Below, piece by piece: positions 43,721 through 53,627 of a stretch of DNA of 64,000 nucleotides. Positions within the stretch are counted from its first letter, which is position 1. Each line of letters starts with the position of its first letter. Position numbers and translations under genes: made by a program. The DNA lies in assembly GCF_003265995.1 (NCBI RefSeq), contig NZ_MVJN01000007.1, forward strand, positions 185,107-249,106, in the 5' to 3' direction. Under the pieces are notes generated by a model, which saw only the letters and a program-made list of their open reading frames with translations, did no database searches and was not told where the DNA came from. The stretch is from Legionella quinlivanii. Lineage in GTDB: Bacteria > Pseudomonadota > Gammaproteobacteria > Legionellales > Legionellaceae.

Positions 43721-44460
43721 AACGACGCAGTTTGTTGTATGTCCTGATTTTATTGTTATTCCCCTCAATTGTTCTGGCGGCGAATTTATCGCTTCCAGCC
43801 GTAACAGTGAGTCCATCAGCAAACGGTGAAACCTATAGTGTCAATTTACAGATTATATTGTTAATGACCCTATTGAGCGTAATTCCCGGATTGTTAATGG
43901 CGATGACTTCATTTACCCGAATCATCATCGTTCTTTCAATGCTGCGTCAGGCAATCGGGCTTGGGCAAACACCGACAAACCAGATATTAATAGGAATCTC
44001 TCTTTTTCTCACTTTTTTTGTTATGTGGCCTGTTTTTAATCAAATAAACCAAAATGCAATTCAACCTTATATCAAGGAACAAATTGACTTTCCCCAGGCT
44101 CTGAATCTGGGAGAGCAGCCCTTAAAACAGTTCATGCTTCGGCAAACCCGTAAAAACGATTTGGCCTTATTTGAAAAATTTGGCAACAGCCAGGTCGCGA
44201 ATGTATCCGACATTCCCATGCAAATTGTTATTCCTGCTTTCATAACCAGCGAATTAAAAACGGCGTTTCAAATCGGATTTATTCTATTTCTCCCTTTTTT
44301 GATTATCGATATGGTGGTGGCTTCAGTGCTAATGGCAATGGGTATGATGATGCTATCCCCCTTAATTATTTCATTACCATTTAAAATAATGCTGTTTGTA
44401 ATGGTCGATGGCTGGACTCTGGTGCTAGGTTCATTGGCCTCGAGTTTTGCGGTGAGCTAG
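43717..44460 (+). CDS. fliP: Flagellar export gate protein FliP
   Basis: 247-residue export-gate subunit with cleavable signal peptide ([20 protein letters not shown]). FliP signatures: [60 protein letters not shown], then [19 protein letters not shown]. It forms the FliP5-FliQ4-FliR1 core of the flagellar type III secretion system. Confidence 0.97.
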   Translation: MKRRSLLYVLILLLFPSIVLAANLSLPAVTVSPSANGETYSVNLQIILLMTLLSVIPGLLMAMTSFTRIIIVLSMLRQAIGLGQTPTNQILIGISLFLTFFVMWPVFNQINQNAIQPYIKEQIDFPQALNLGEQPLKQFMLRQTRKNDLALFEKFGNSQVANVSDIPMQIVIPAFITSELKTAFQIGFILFLPFLIIDMVVASVLMAMGMMMLSPLIISLPFKIMLFVMVDGWTLVLGSLASSFAVS

Positions 44461-44468
44461 GAGAAATC

Positions 44469-44738
44469 ATGACAGCAGATTCCGTTTTATCCTTATTCAG
44501 TGAAGCGGTGTATTTAATGATTTTACTATTGCTGGTTCTAATAGTTCCTGGATTGGTTGTGGGCCTGATTGTTGCCATGTTTCAGGCCGCCACGCAAATC
44601 AATGAAGCCAGTTTAAGCTTCATCCCCAAACTGCTGGTTACCTTTCTGGTGATGGTTATCGCCGGACCCTGGCTTTTAAAGACCATGTTGAATTATACCG
44701 AGAGTTTATTCGGTAATATTCCTTATTTACTGGACTGA
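44469..44738 (+). CDS. fliQ: Flagellar export gate protein FliQ
   Basis: 89-residue protein with two membrane helices (AVYLMILLLLVLIVPGLVVG and LLVTFLVMVIAGPWLL) around the conserved AMFQAATQINEASLSFIPKL-type loop (here MFQAATQINEASLSFIPKL). Component of the export gate with FliP and FliR. It is separated from fliP by eight bases with a GGAG ribosome site. Confidence 0.96.
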   Translation: MTADSVLSLFSEAVYLMILLLLVLIVPGLVVGLIVAMFQAATQINEASLSFIPKLLVTFLVMVIAGPWLLKTMLNYTESLFGNIPYLLD

Positions 44739-44739
44739 T

Positions 44740-45510
44740 ATGGCCATTTCTCATCAGACCATTATCCTGTATCTAAGTCAGATAGTCTGGCCGCTGGCTC
44801 GCATATCCGGATTATTCCTGTCAATGCCTTTAATTTCGTCTGTATTATTACCCCGAAGCATTCGTATTATTTTTGCTTTCGCTCTGGCGTTCATCGCCAT
44901 GCCCTTTATCCCTGAATCCATGTCTTTTTTATACTTCAGACTAGAGCATATATTTTTTCTGATGAATGAGATATTGCTCGGATTGCTTATGGGGTTCGCG
45001 CTGCAATTGGTTTTTCAGATTTTTATTGTGGGTGGCCAGATTATTGCCATGCAGGCCGGATTGGGTTTCGCGGTAATGGTTGATCCGGCCAGTAAAGCCA
45101 GTGTGCCTTTGGTGAGTCAGCTATATCTAATGATGGTTAGTCTTTTATTTTTGACTTTAAATGGTCATCTGGCGCTTTTCGACTTATTTCTTGAGAGTTT
45201 CAAAATAAAGCCAATAGGTCAATTTGATGTAGGAGTGACTGAGTTGGCTTCGATACTGGGATTTTCTGCCTGGATGCTGAAAGAGTCTGTTCTGGTTTCT
45301 CTTCCCGCAATTCTTTCCTTATTATTAGTCAGCCTTGCCTTTGGTGTGATGAGCCGGGTGGCGCCACAGCTTAATTTATTTTCAATTGGCTTTCCTATCA
45401 CTTTATTGATGGGATTTATAGTGATTCGCTTTAGTTTACCCGGCCTTTTTGACCAAATGAGCGATAGCATTGAACAGGGCATTTTACTCATAAAAGGGAT
45501 GTTACGCTGA
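44740..45510 (+). CDS. fliR: Flagellar export gate protein FliR
   Basis: 256-residue polytopic protein. WPLARISGLFLSMPLISS at the N-terminus, GFALQLVFQIFIVGGQIIAM and QAGLGFAVMVDPASKASVPL in the middle, and GVMSRVAPQLNLFSIGFPIT are FliR hallmarks. It starts one base after fliQ and its stop overlaps the flhB start by one base, so the genes are strongly coupled. Confidence 0.96.
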   Translation: MAISHQTIILYLSQIVWPLARISGLFLSMPLISSVLLPRSIRIIFAFALAFIAMPFIPESMSFLYFRLEHIFFLMNEILLGLLMGFALQLVFQIFIVGGQIIAMQAGLGFAVMVDPASKASVPLVSQLYLMMVSLLFLTLNGHLALFDLFLESFKIKPIGQFDVGVTELASILGFSAWMLKESVLVSLPAILSLLLVSLAFGVMSRVAPQLNLFSIGFPITLLMGFIVIRFSLPGLFDQMSDSIEQGILLIKGMLR

Positions 45511-46652
45511 TGGCCGAAGAAGAACAGTCGCAGGAAAAGACGGAACAGCCCTCGCAAAAGCGCATCAAAGAGGCGAGAGAAAAAGGGCAGGTGCTGCGTT
45601 CCAAAGATTTTAACGCAACGCTGATTCTCATTTTCTCAAGCTTAAGCGTCCTGATTTTGGGTCATTATCTGGCTGATGAGGCCAAAAAGATGATGCAGGA
45701 ATCGCTGCATTTCAATTTGGAATTATTCCGGGCGGATGCCAACCTGTTCTATAAAATGCGTGAAGTGATGAGTTTGGGATTTAATCTTGTCTGGCCATTG
45801 CTGCTGTTAATTTTATTGTTGTCAATTATTGCGCCCTTACTAATTGGCGGCTGGGTATGTTCCTTTGAGGCAGTGCGGCCTCAGTTTTCACGCATGAATC
45901 CCATGAAGGGATTAAAGCGTATGGTTTCGTTGAAGGCAGTGGTCGAGATGGCCAAATCTTTTATCAAATTTGTGTTAGTCGCTTTCGCAGCGTTGCTTAT
46001 ATTGCATTGGCAAGTGCCTTCATTAATGGCATTGGCTAATTTTTCACTGGAAAGCGCTATTGGCGAGGGTCTGCGAATTATTTCCTTTTCTTTTCTGATG
46101 ATTAGTTCCTGTCTGATTCTCATTGCTGCATTGGATGTGCCTTTTCAGTGGTATGAATTTCAAAAGCAGTTAAAAATGACGCGTCAGGAACTGAAGGATG
46201 AGTACAAGGAAACGGAAGGCAAGCCTGAGGTTAAAAGTCAGATCCGAAGAATGCAGCAGGAAATTTCGCGCCGGCGAATGATGGCAGAAGTGCCCAAAGC
46301 CGATGTGGTGCTAACCAATCCAACGCATTTCGCAGTCGCGCTGCAGTATAAACAAAAGGGTAATCGCGCGCCGGTTGTGGTGGCTAAAGGGAAAGATCTG
46401 ATTGCTTTCCAGATCAATAAAATCGCATTGGCGCACAAAGTGCCGATCTTGTCCTTACCCCCATTGACCCGGGCTATTTACTTTTCAACTGCTCTGAACA
46501 AAGAAATTCCCAGAGGCTTGTATGTGGCGGTGGCGCAAGTGCTGGCCTACATTTTTCAATTAAAAAATCGTCAGTATTACGAGCGGCAACCCGCTTCGCT
46601 TAACGATTTACCTATTCCTGAAGATCTTAGACGCAGCGAGGAGGAAACCTGA
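45510..46652 (+). CDS. flhB: Flagellar export switch protein FlhB
   Basis: 380-residue inner-membrane protein that switches export from hook to filament substrates. SQEKTEQPSQKRIKEAREKG and QVLRSKDF are the N-terminal signature, followed by four membrane helices and a cytoplasmic domain with the NPTH autocleavage site (DVVLTNPTHFAVALQY). PVVVAKGKDLIAFQINKIAL and IPRGLYVAVAQVLAYIF complete it. Start overlaps the fliR stop by one base and its stop overlaps flhA by one base. Confidence 0.97.
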   Translation: MAEEEQSQEKTEQPSQKRIKEAREKGQVLRSKDFNATLILIFSSLSVLILGHYLADEAKKMMQESLHFNLELFRADANLFYKMREVMSLGFNLVWPLLLLILLLSIIAPLLIGGWVCSFEAVRPQFSRMNPMKGLKRMVSLKAVVEMAKSFIKFVLVAFAALLILHWQVPSLMALANFSLESAIGEGLRIISFSFLMISSCLILIAALDVPFQWYEFQKQLKMTRQELKDEYKETEGKPEVKSQIRRMQQEISRRRMMAEVPKADVVLTNPTHFAVALQYKQKGNRAPVVVAKGKDLIAFQINKIALAHKVPILSLPPLTRAIYFSTALNKEIPRGLYVAVAQVLAYIFQLKNRQYYERQPASLNDLPIPEDLRRSEEET

Positions 46653-48730
46653 TGAATTCCTGGTTACAAACGATTAAATTATGGATCAATCAGGGACTCG
46701 GTACTCCGCTGATGATGGTTATCATGCTAAGTATGATGATTCTGCCTCTGCCTGCTTTCCTGCTGGACATCTTCTTTACTTTCAATATCGCCTTGTCACT
46801 AATTGTCCTGCTGGCCGTTATTTACAGTGAACGCCCCCTTGATCTGGCAGTTTTCCCGACAGTCATTCTGATAGCCACCTTATTACGTCTTGCATTGAAT
46901 GTCGCTTCAACACGAATCGTTTTGTTGAACGGCCAGAATGGCACTGATGCAGCGGGACAAGTGATTCAATCCTTCGGTGAGGTCGTTATTGGCGGCAATT
47001 ATGCAGTGGGTCTGGTGGTTTTTATTATTCTGGTGGTAATTAACTTTGTGGTCGTCACCAAGGGAGCCGGACGGGTTTCGGAAGTTAGCGCCCGATTCAC
47101 TCTGGATTCTTTGCCAGGAAAGCAAATGGCCATTGATGCTGATTTAAACGCTGGCTTGATTAATCAGGAACAAGCCATTAAACGACGGGCGGAAGTATCG
47201 CAGGAAGCAGATTTTTATGGATCAATGGATGGTGCCAGCAAATTTGTGCGAGGAGATGCGATTGCTGGTATTTTAATTTTGCTGATTAATATGATTGGCG
47301 GTCTAATCATAGGCGTTTTGCAGCATGGAATGTCGTTCGATGATGCCTTGCACAATTATATTCTATTGACTATTGGGGATGGTCTGGTGGCTCAGGTCCC
47401 TTCGCTGGTTCTGTCCACAGCGGCTGCTATTATTGTCACTCGCGTTTCCAGTGCGCAAAATATGAGCCAGGCATTGGTAAAACAAGTATTCGGACATCCG
47501 AAGGCACTGATAATCGCAGCAAGTATTATCGGTTTGATTGGTGTCGTTCCCGGCATGCCTCATATTGCTTTTCTTTTATTGGCAGCAGGTATAGGCACAA
47601 TGGCTTATCTCATGATTCGCAGCAATCAGGACAAAGCCAGAAAAGAAAAACTCAGTGAGTCGCACGAGCCTTTAAAGGATAATTTACTGGTCTCTGAATT
47701 AAGCTGGGATGATGTCAACCCGGTCGATGTCATTGGACTGGAAGTAGGTTACCGCCTTATCCCGCTGGTTGATAGCTCACAAGGCGGGGTTTTGTTATCC
47801 AGAATCAAGGGCGTCAGAAAAAAGATTTCCCAGGAGTTAGGTTTTTTAATTCCAACTGTTCATATTCGGGATAATCTGGATCTTAAACCCAATCATTATC
47901 GAATCAGTCTGGCGGGTGTCATTATGGGAGAGGCGCCTGTTTTTAATGATCGTCTGCTGGCCATAAATCCCGGACAGGTATTTGGGGAGCTGGATGGACA
48001 GGCAACCAGGGATCCTGCTTTTGGGCTTAATGCAGTCTGGATTAATGAAGGCCAAAAAGAGTTGGCACATACTTATGGTTATACGGTAGTTGATGCCTCC
48101 ACTGTAGTCGCTACCCACTTAAGCCAGATTCTTGAGCAGAATAGCCAACAGCTATTAGGCTATGAAGAAACCCAGCAGCTGCTTGATAAGCTGGCATTGT
48201 CTTCACCTAAGCTGGTCAAAGAGCTGGTTCCTGACAATTTAACACTGGGTGCTGTAAATAAAGTATTGCAAGGCTTGCTGACTGAACATATCCCCTTAAC
48301 CGATATTCGCACTATCGTGGAAACCCTTGCAGAGTCATCCGGCAAATCCAAGGACATTGATTATCTGATTGCTCAGGTTCGTGTCGCTTTATCGCGTTTG
48401 ATTACACAAAAGATGAGTGGGTTAAACGAGGAGCTGCAAATCATTACGCTCAAACCGGAGCTGGAACAGTTATTGCAGCATTCACTCCAAAACAGTAACG
48501 GACAAAATATGAGTTTTGAACCGGGGATGGCAGACAAGATTCAGCAGGCCTTACTGCGGTTTGCAGATCAGCAACAGGCACGTCAACAATTGGCCGTTTT
48601 GGTGGTTCAGCCTGGAATACGATCCATCCTGGCACGTTTTGTGCGTAACATTTCCAATAATCTGCATGTAATGTCCTATCAGGAAATACCTGACAACAAG
48701 CAGATAAGAATAGTGGGTACAGTGGGATAA
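46652..48730 (+). CDS. flhA: Flagellar export gate protein FlhA
   Basis: 692-residue export apparatus protein. About eight N-terminal membrane helices (LPLPAFLLDIFFTFNIALSL, FPTVILIATLLRLALNVAST), the FHIPEP region (GAGRVSEVSARFTLDSLPGK, then QMAIDADLNAGLI), and a large cytoplasmic substrate/chaperone-docking domain beginning near VDVIGLEVGYRLIPLVD. Normal length. It is likely to use the proton motive force for export, forming a nonameric ring below the gate. Confidence 0.97.
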   Translation: MNSWLQTIKLWINQGLGTPLMMVIMLSMMILPLPAFLLDIFFTFNIALSLIVLLAVIYSERPLDLAVFPTVILIATLLRLALNVASTRIVLLNGQNGTDAAGQVIQSFGEVVIGGNYAVGLVVFIILVVINFVVVTKGAGRVSEVSARFTLDSLPGKQMAIDADLNAGLINQEQAIKRRAEVSQEADFYGSMDGASKFVRGDAIAGILILLINMIGGLIIGVLQHGMSFDDALHNYILLTIGDGLVAQVPSLVLSTAAAIIVTRVSSAQNMSQALVKQVFGHPKALIIAASIIGLIGVVPGMPHIAFLLLAAGIGTMAYLMIRSNQDKARKEKLSESHEPLKDNLLVSELSWDDVNPVDVIGLEVGYRLIPLVDSSQGGVLLSRIKGVRKKISQELGFLIPTVHIRDNLDLKPNHYRISLAGVIMGEAPVFNDRLLAINPGQVFGELDGQATRDPAFGLNAVWINEGQKELAHTYGYTVVDASTVVATHLSQILEQNSQQLLGYEETQQLLDKLALSSPKLVKELVPDNLTLGAVNKVLQGLLTEHIPLTDIRTIVETLAESSGKSKDIDYLIAQVRVALSRLITQKMSGLNEELQIITLKPELEQLLQHSLQNSNGQNMSFEPGMADKIQQALLRFADQQQARQQLAVLVVQPGIRSILARFVRNISNNLHVMSYQEIPDNKQIRIVGTVG

Positions 48731-48742
48731 CAAGGGATTTTT

Positions 48743-49876
48743 ATGAAAATAAAACGTTTCACCGCATCGGATACACGAACAGCCATGCAGCAAATCAAAT
48801 CCGTTTTTGGGCCGGATGCTGTTATTTTATCCAGTTCAAAAGTGGATAATGGCGTGGAGATTGTGGCTGCTATCGATTTCGATGAAACCATATTAAGCCC
48901 TGAAGCGGCAGTCTCAACTCTTGGCAGAGAGACCGCTTCCAATACGGCGGTATCCTCGCCACTGGATGAAATGAAGCAGGAAATTCAGACACTTAGAGGG
49001 ATGCTTGAGGCGCAGTTGCGCGGCAATGTTGGCCGGCAGGAACCGCTTCATACCATTTTGATGCAAAAATTGCTTTATCTTGGTGTCAGCCAATTGACAG
49101 CCACATCTCTGATTACACATATCAACCCGGGACTTAACCAGCAAAATGCCTGGCAGCAAGTATTAGGCCGTTTATCTGAAGCGCTCCCTATTTGTGACAG
49201 CCGACGAATTGAAGAAGGGGGAATCTATGCTTTCGTAGGCCCCACCGGAGTAGGTAAAACAACTACTCTGGCAAAGATTGCCGCCCGATTTGTATTACGC
49301 TTCGGGGCAGACAAGTTGGGTTTGATCACAATGGATACCTATCGAATTGCTGCTCAGGAGCAGTTAATCGTGTATGGAAAAATATTGGGTGTGCCTGTTT
49401 GCGTGGCACAGGATGAACTCTCTCTTTCCCGCGTTATCAGTCAGCTGAATGACAAAAAGCTGATTCTGATTGATACGGCGGGAATGAATCCTGCTGACGA
49501 GAGGGTTAGCCAGCAGATGGATATGCTAAGCTCCCATCTTCACTCGATTTCAACGGTACTGGTTTTACCTGCAACCAGTCATTATCAGGTTATTATTGAG
49601 GCGATTAAACGCTATCAGGTGAGCCGGGTAGAGCAGTGTGTGGTGACGAAACTGGATGAATGTCTGGCCTTGGGAGGGGTATTAAGCGCTATTGCCGAAA
49701 CAGGAATAGGGGTCAGTTACGTAACCAATGGACAACGGGTTCCTGAAGATATCAAACTGGCCACGCGCTATCAGTTAATTGAACAGTTTGCTCAGCAGGA
49801 ATTACGCATGAATGAGTATGATACGGCTGCGCAAACAATTCAGAATGCTGCAAGGAGGTTTTATGTCGAAGATTGA
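48743..49876 (+). CDS. flhF: Flagellar placement GTPase FlhF
   Basis: 377-residue SRP-type GTPase that directs the polar site of the flagellum. B domain about 1-90 (MKIKRFTASDTRTAMQQIKS), N domain, then G domain with P-loop GPTGVGKTTTLAKIAA, LGLITMDTYRIAAQEQL, LILIDTAGMNPAD and VVTKLDECLALGGVLS. It starts 12 bases after flhA. Its end overlaps flhG by 14 bases, so the two opposing regulators of flagellar number are produced together. Confidence 0.96.
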   Translation: MKIKRFTASDTRTAMQQIKSVFGPDAVILSSSKVDNGVEIVAAIDFDETILSPEAAVSTLGRETASNTAVSSPLDEMKQEIQTLRGMLEAQLRGNVGRQEPLHTILMQKLLYLGVSQLTATSLITHINPGLNQQNAWQQVLGRLSEALPICDSRRIEEGGIYAFVGPTGVGKTTTLAKIAARFVLRFGADKLGLITMDTYRIAAQEQLIVYGKILGVPVCVAQDELSLSRVISQLNDKKLILIDTAGMNPADERVSQQMDMLSSHLHSISTVLVLPATSHYQVIIEAIKRYQVSRVEQCVVTKLDECLALGGVLSAIAETGIGVSYVTNGQRVPEDIKLATRYQLIEQFAQQELRMNEYDTAAQTIQNAARRFYVED

Positions 49877-50732
49877 AAAACCTTTAGATGACCAGGCAGC
49901 GGGATTACGAAACATCACTCGCTCCAAACCGGTTAAAGTCATCGCGGTGTCAGCTGGAAAAGGAGGTGTCGGCAAAAGTAATATCTCTGTAAATCTGGCA
50001 GTTGCACTCGCGCAAATGGATAAGAAAGTACTGTTATTGGATGCCGATTTAGGTCTGGCCAATATTGATATCATGCTGGGTTTGCATACAAAATTTAATT
50101 TGTCTCATGTGATTCAGGGGATCTGCCATTTGGCGGATATTATGTTGACAGGCCCCTATGATATCCGAATTGTTCCCGCCGCTTCCGGAACTGATTATAT
50201 GACTCAGCTTAGTCCGAGTGAGCATGCCGGCATTATTGATGCATTCAATGAGTTAACCGATGATTTCGATTATATGATTATCGACACCGCTGCAGGGATT
50301 TCTGACACTGTATTGAGTTTTGTCCGTTCTTCGCAAGAGGTGGTGGTAGTAGTTTGCGATGAACCCACGTCATTAACCGATGCCTATGCTTTAATTAAGG
50401 TGATGAGCAAACGCTATGAGTGGAGCCATTTTCATATCCTGGCCAATATGGTCAGAAGCATGCGCGAAGGGCGTGAGTTGTTTAACAAGCTTTATCGAGT
50501 GTCGGAGCAGTTTCTCGATGTTAGTCTGGATTATCTGGGAGCTATCCCTTTCGACGAAAGAGTGCATGACGCGGTTAAAAAACAAAAAGCGGTATTGGCC
50601 GCATTTCCCGATTCAAATGCCGCCAAGGCATTCAGAAATCTGGCAAAAAATGTTGAAAAATGGCCGTTTAAACCCGTGCTGGGTGGCAATACCAGTTTTT
50701 TTCTGGAACGTTTGGTAGCCAGTGAACATTAA
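49863..50732 (+). CDS. flhG: MinD/ParA-type flagellar number regulator FlhG (FleN)
   Basis: 289-residue ATPase. The in-frame ORF runs back to 49812, but an AAGGAGG ribosome site at 49852-49858 fixes the ATG at 49863 (MSKIEKPLDDQAAGLRN). Deviant Walker A is VSAGKGGVGKSNISVNLAVA; VLLLDADLGLANIDIMLG and YMIIDTAAGISDTVL are Walker B-like. The family restrains flagellar number by antagonising FlhF and FleQ in polar flagellates. Confidence 0.94.
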   Translation: MSKIEKPLDDQAAGLRNITRSKPVKVIAVSAGKGGVGKSNISVNLAVALAQMDKKVLLLDADLGLANIDIMLGLHTKFNLSHVIQGICHLADIMLTGPYDIRIVPAASGTDYMTQLSPSEHAGIIDAFNELTDDFDYMIIDTAAGISDTVLSFVRSSQEVVVVVCDEPTSLTDAYALIKVMSKRYEWSHFHILANMVRSMREGRELFNKLYRVSEQFLDVSLDYLGAIPFDERVHDAVKKQKAVLAAFPDSNAAKAFRNLAKNVEKWPFKPVLGGNTSFFLERLVASEH

Positions 50733-50786
50733 AACTGGCTTAGCCTAAAAGGAATTTTTTCAATAAGAAAAAATAAGGAGACAGTC

Positions 50787-51503
50787 GTGGATGCGTTAGC
50801 AGCTTACGGCAAAGTAAATCAGCAAACCCAGGAAACCCTTGTCAAGGCACATGCCATGCTGGTTAAACGAATCGCGCATCATCTGATGGTTCGTTTGCCG
50901 CAAACAGTGCAGCTTGATGATTTGATTCAGGCAGGGATGCTGGGCTTATTGGAAGCGGTAAGACATTATGACTCAAGCAAGGGGGCTTCCTTTGAGACTT
51001 ATGCCGGCATCAGAATCCGCGGGCACATGCTGGATGAAGTGCGTCGAAACGACTGGGTGCCGAGATCAGTATACCGCAATGCCAGAATGATTTCTGAAGC
51101 AGTCAAACAGGTAGAAAACCGCCTTGGTCGAGAAGCCAAGGACGCGGAGGTTGCTGCAGAGCTGAATTTAAAACTGGAAGAATATTATGAAATGCTGCAG
51201 GACTCCGCGGGCAGCCAGTTATTCGGTTTTGATGATCTGGGTGTAACCGAAGATGTATTAAAAGGTGAGGGCTATACCAGCGAGCCGCACACCCATGTGA
51301 TTCAGGACGATATGATCGCAAGACTGGCTCATATTATTGAAGGGCTGCCCAAAAAAGAGCGGCTGGTTTTATCCCTGTATTATGAGCAGGATTTGAATTT
51401 GAAGGAGATCGGAGAGGTCTTGGGGGTCAGTGAATCGCGAGTTTCACAGATACATACTCAAGCGACTCTGCGAATCAGAGCACGCCTGTCAACAGAAGAA
51501 TAG
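50787..51503 (+). CDS. fliA: Flagellar sigma factor FliA (sigma-28)
   Basis: 238-residue RNA polymerase sigma factor for late flagellar genes such as flagellin. It starts at GTG with AAGGAG seven bases before. Region 2 includes LDDLIQAGMLGLLEAVRHYD, then SFETYAGIRIRGHMLDEVRR (2.4 region near DWVPRSVYRNAR), and region 4 has LNLKEIGEVLGVSESRVSQI. It follows flhG by 54 bases, the usual flhG-fliA order. Confidence 0.97.
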   Translation: MDALAAYGKVNQQTQETLVKAHAMLVKRIAHHLMVRLPQTVQLDDLIQAGMLGLLEAVRHYDSSKGASFETYAGIRIRGHMLDEVRRNDWVPRSVYRNARMISEAVKQVENRLGREAKDAEVAAELNLKLEEYYEMLQDSAGSQLFGFDDLGVTEDVLKGEGYTSEPHTHVIQDDMIARLAHIIEGLPKKERLVLSLYYEQDLNLKEIGEVLGVSESRVSQIHTQATLRIRARLSTEE

Positions 51504-51510
51504 ATAAATT

Positions 51511-52287
51511 ATGGATGGTTTAACTTTTCTGGGATTAATTACCGGATTTACAGCGATTATTATTGGCCAAATGTTTGAGGGCGGGAGCATAACCTCGCTT
51601 TTAAATATGCCGGCTTTATTCATCGTTATGGGAGGAACGCTCGGGGCTGTGATGGTGCAGACTCCATGGAATACGTTTAAAAGGGCATTCAAAATCGTTC
51701 CCTGGATATTTTCCCCCCCAAAAAATTCCTTTGATAAAAGCAAGGAGCAATTGATTGATTTAGCTCGAAAAGCCAGACAGCACGGGCTTTTAACCCTTGA
51801 ACAGCATATGGAGAGTGAAAACAATTCGCTCATGCGTCAGGGATTGGAGCTGTTAGTCATAGGAGTGGATAAGATCACCATTCGTCATGTACTGGAATCA
51901 GAAATTGATCGACGCGAAGATTATGATTTGCGTGCTGCCCATGTGTTCGAAAGTATGGGGGGATATAGTCCTACTATCGGTATTTTAGGCGCTGTTATAG
52001 GGCTTATTCAGGTCATGCGTAACTTGGCCGATCCTGGGGAACTGGGCGTTGGTATTGCTGTTGCTTTTGTCGCTACTATTTATGGGGTTGGATTAGCCAA
52101 TCTGGTTTTTTTACCAATCGCCAATAAACTGAAGTGCTGTATTGCCAACCAGATTCATCATGACGAAATGCTGGTAGAGGGTTTGGTTGCTATGGCCGGT
52201 GGAGAAAGCCCAAATATGCTAAACTTAAAGCTAAATAATTATGGACTCCATCAAGAGAATGCGCGGAAGAAGAGCAAAAAAGATTGA
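51511..52287 (+). CDS. motA: Flagellar stator protein MotA (MotC-type)
   Basis: 258-residue inner-membrane stator. Four helices with a large cytoplasmic loop: LTFLGLITGFTAIIIGQMFE, LLNMPALFIVMGGTLGAVMV, then GGYSPTIGILGAVIGLIQVM and GVGIAVAFVATIYGVGLANL. The position directly after fliA resembles the second (motCD) stator set of Pseudomonas, hence MotC-type. The next gene overlaps its end. With MotB it forms the ion channel that drives rotation. Confidence 0.94.
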   Translation: MDGLTFLGLITGFTAIIIGQMFEGGSITSLLNMPALFIVMGGTLGAVMVQTPWNTFKRAFKIVPWIFSPPKNSFDKSKEQLIDLARKARQHGLLTLEQHMESENNSLMRQGLELLVIGVDKITIRHVLESEIDRREDYDLRAAHVFESMGGYSPTIGILGAVIGLIQVMRNLADPGELGVGIAVAFVATIYGVGLANLVFLPIANKLKCCIANQIHHDEMLVEGLVAMAGGESPNMLNLKLNNYGLHQENARKKSKKD

Positions 52288-53068
52288 ACATGAAGATACT
52301 CATCGGTGGATGGTTTCCTACGCGGATTTCATTACATTACTATTCGCTTTCTTTGTAGTGATGTATGCGATTTCGTCGGTGAATGTTTCCAAATATAAAA
52401 CCCTCGCAGATGGAATGCAGTCTGCCTTTAACCAGAATGGCAAACAAAAGGCCCCAATGAGTAACCGGAATGATGGACAATCAGGTGGTGCCATAGATGT
52501 GGATGCCTTTAATGATCTGGAGCAAAAACTAGCCGAGTTGCAAGATTCGGACTACAGTGCAAACAGACAAAACGGATGGATTGAGCTGGATATTAAAGCA
52601 GAAGCGCTTTTTGACAGTGGAAGTGCAGAGTTACGCCCGCTTGCTGTAATTAAACTAATGAAATTAGCCAATATACTTAAAAAAGTTCCATTTCCCATCG
52701 CGCTGGAGGGATATACCGACAATCTTCCAATCAGTACCCCCCAATATCCTTCAAACTGGGAACTATCCGCGGCCAGGGCTGCTGCTGTAGCCAGAATATT
52801 AACCAATTATGGGGTCGATCCGGGGCGTATTACAGTCACGGGTTACGGCGAGCAATTTCCAGTTGCTGATAATATTTCTGACGATGGCAGAGCGAAAAAC
52901 AGGCGAGTGAATTTAATCATTGCCAAGGACAAAACCATTCCACGGTTATTAAATCCTGGCGAAGGGAAAAATCAGTTTACAGTGGAAACCCAAAAAAACA
53001 ATGAACCCCCTCTTTCATTACAGCCTAAAACTGATATGGTAGTACCATTAGCCAAGGAGACACCATGA
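52259..53068 (+). CDS. motB: Flagellar stator protein MotB (MotD-type)
   Basis: 269-residue stator partner. The ATG at 52259 (MRGRRAKKIEHEDTHRWMVS) is preferred; an earlier ATG at 52241 would add MDSIKR and lengthen the overlap with motA. One membrane helix with the ion-binding Asp in WMVSYADFITLLFAFFVVMY, then a periplasmic OmpA-like peptidoglycan-binding domain (LFDSGSAELRPLAVIKLMKL, IALEGYTDNLPISTPQYPSN, WELSAARAAAVARILTNYGV, GRAKNRRVNLII). It anchors the stator to peptidoglycan. Confidence 0.94.
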   Translation: MRGRRAKKIEHEDTHRWMVSYADFITLLFAFFVVMYAISSVNVSKYKTLADGMQSAFNQNGKQKAPMSNRNDGQSGGAIDVDAFNDLEQKLAELQDSDYSANRQNGWIELDIKAEALFDSGSAELRPLAVIKLMKLANILKKVPFPIALEGYTDNLPISTPQYPSNWELSAARAAAVARILTNYGVDPGRITVTGYGEQFPVADNISDDGRAKNRRVNLIIAKDKTIPRLLNPGEGKNQFTVETQKNNEPPLSLQPKTDMVVPLAKETP

Positions 53069-53469
53069 TGTTAATTATCAGTTGCGGTTTAATAATTTGT
53101 GGCTTATTTGCTTTATTCATCATGAAGCAACGAAAGGAAATGAAAAGCTTATCTCTAAAACTCAGTCAGTTGAGCAAATCAGTAGAACGCTATCAGTCCG
53201 AGCAGACCGCACTGGTTAATGCCGATCTGGTCTTTGCCAAGCAATTAACAGACCTGAACCGTCAGTTGGGAAGTATTGATTCCCAAGTGAATATGATAGA
53301 AAACAAACGCAACAACGATGGCGGTTATCAACATGCCCTGCGTATCCTGCAAATGGGAGGCGACAAGGCCGAAATTATCGATAATTGCCATTTATCGAAC
53401 GCTGAAGCAGAATTATTGATGAATTTGCATGCTTATCGCGAAGCAATAAAAACATCGGAAAAGATTTAA
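53065..53469 (+). CDS. DUF2802 membrane-anchored coiled-coil protein
   Basis: 134-residue protein with one N-terminal helix (MLIISCGLIICGLFALFIMK), a coiled coil, and the strongly conserved DUF2802 block VFAKQLTDLNRQLGSIDSQV, NMIENKRNNDGGYQHALRIL, QMGGDKAEII. In Pseudomonas and relatives the family sits at the end of the motCD-parA-cheW flagellar/chemotaxis cluster; here it directly overlaps motB by four bases. Function unknown, probably linked to motility. Confidence 0.88.
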   Translation: MMLIISCGLIICGLFALFIMKQRKEMKSLSLKLSQLSKSVERYQSEQTALVNADLVFAKQLTDLNRQLGSIDSQVNMIENKRNNDGGYQHALRILQMGGDKAEIIDNCHLSNAEAELLMNLHAYREAIKTSEKI

Positions 53470-53520
53470 AGAGAATTGGGATTAACCTGTCGAAACAGGC
53501 TTAGAACACATATAGGTCCT

Positions 53521-53608
53521 GTGTCATTTCCGCGCAGGCGGAAATCCAGCAATGATTTGGCACCGTGCTTGCGATGAGAAAAGATTCCCGCCTGCGCGGG
53601 AATGACAC
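53521..53608. repeat. Dispersed palindromic repeat, family A, copy 5
   Basis: GTGTCATTTCCGCGCAGGCG ... CGCCTGCGCGGGAATGACAC: 26-base arms are inverted copies with only small changes. It separates the convergent flagellar operon and the orphan gene at 53.6 kb. Confidence 0.92.
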
Positions 53609-53627
53609 AGTTTGCACAGATGTTAAA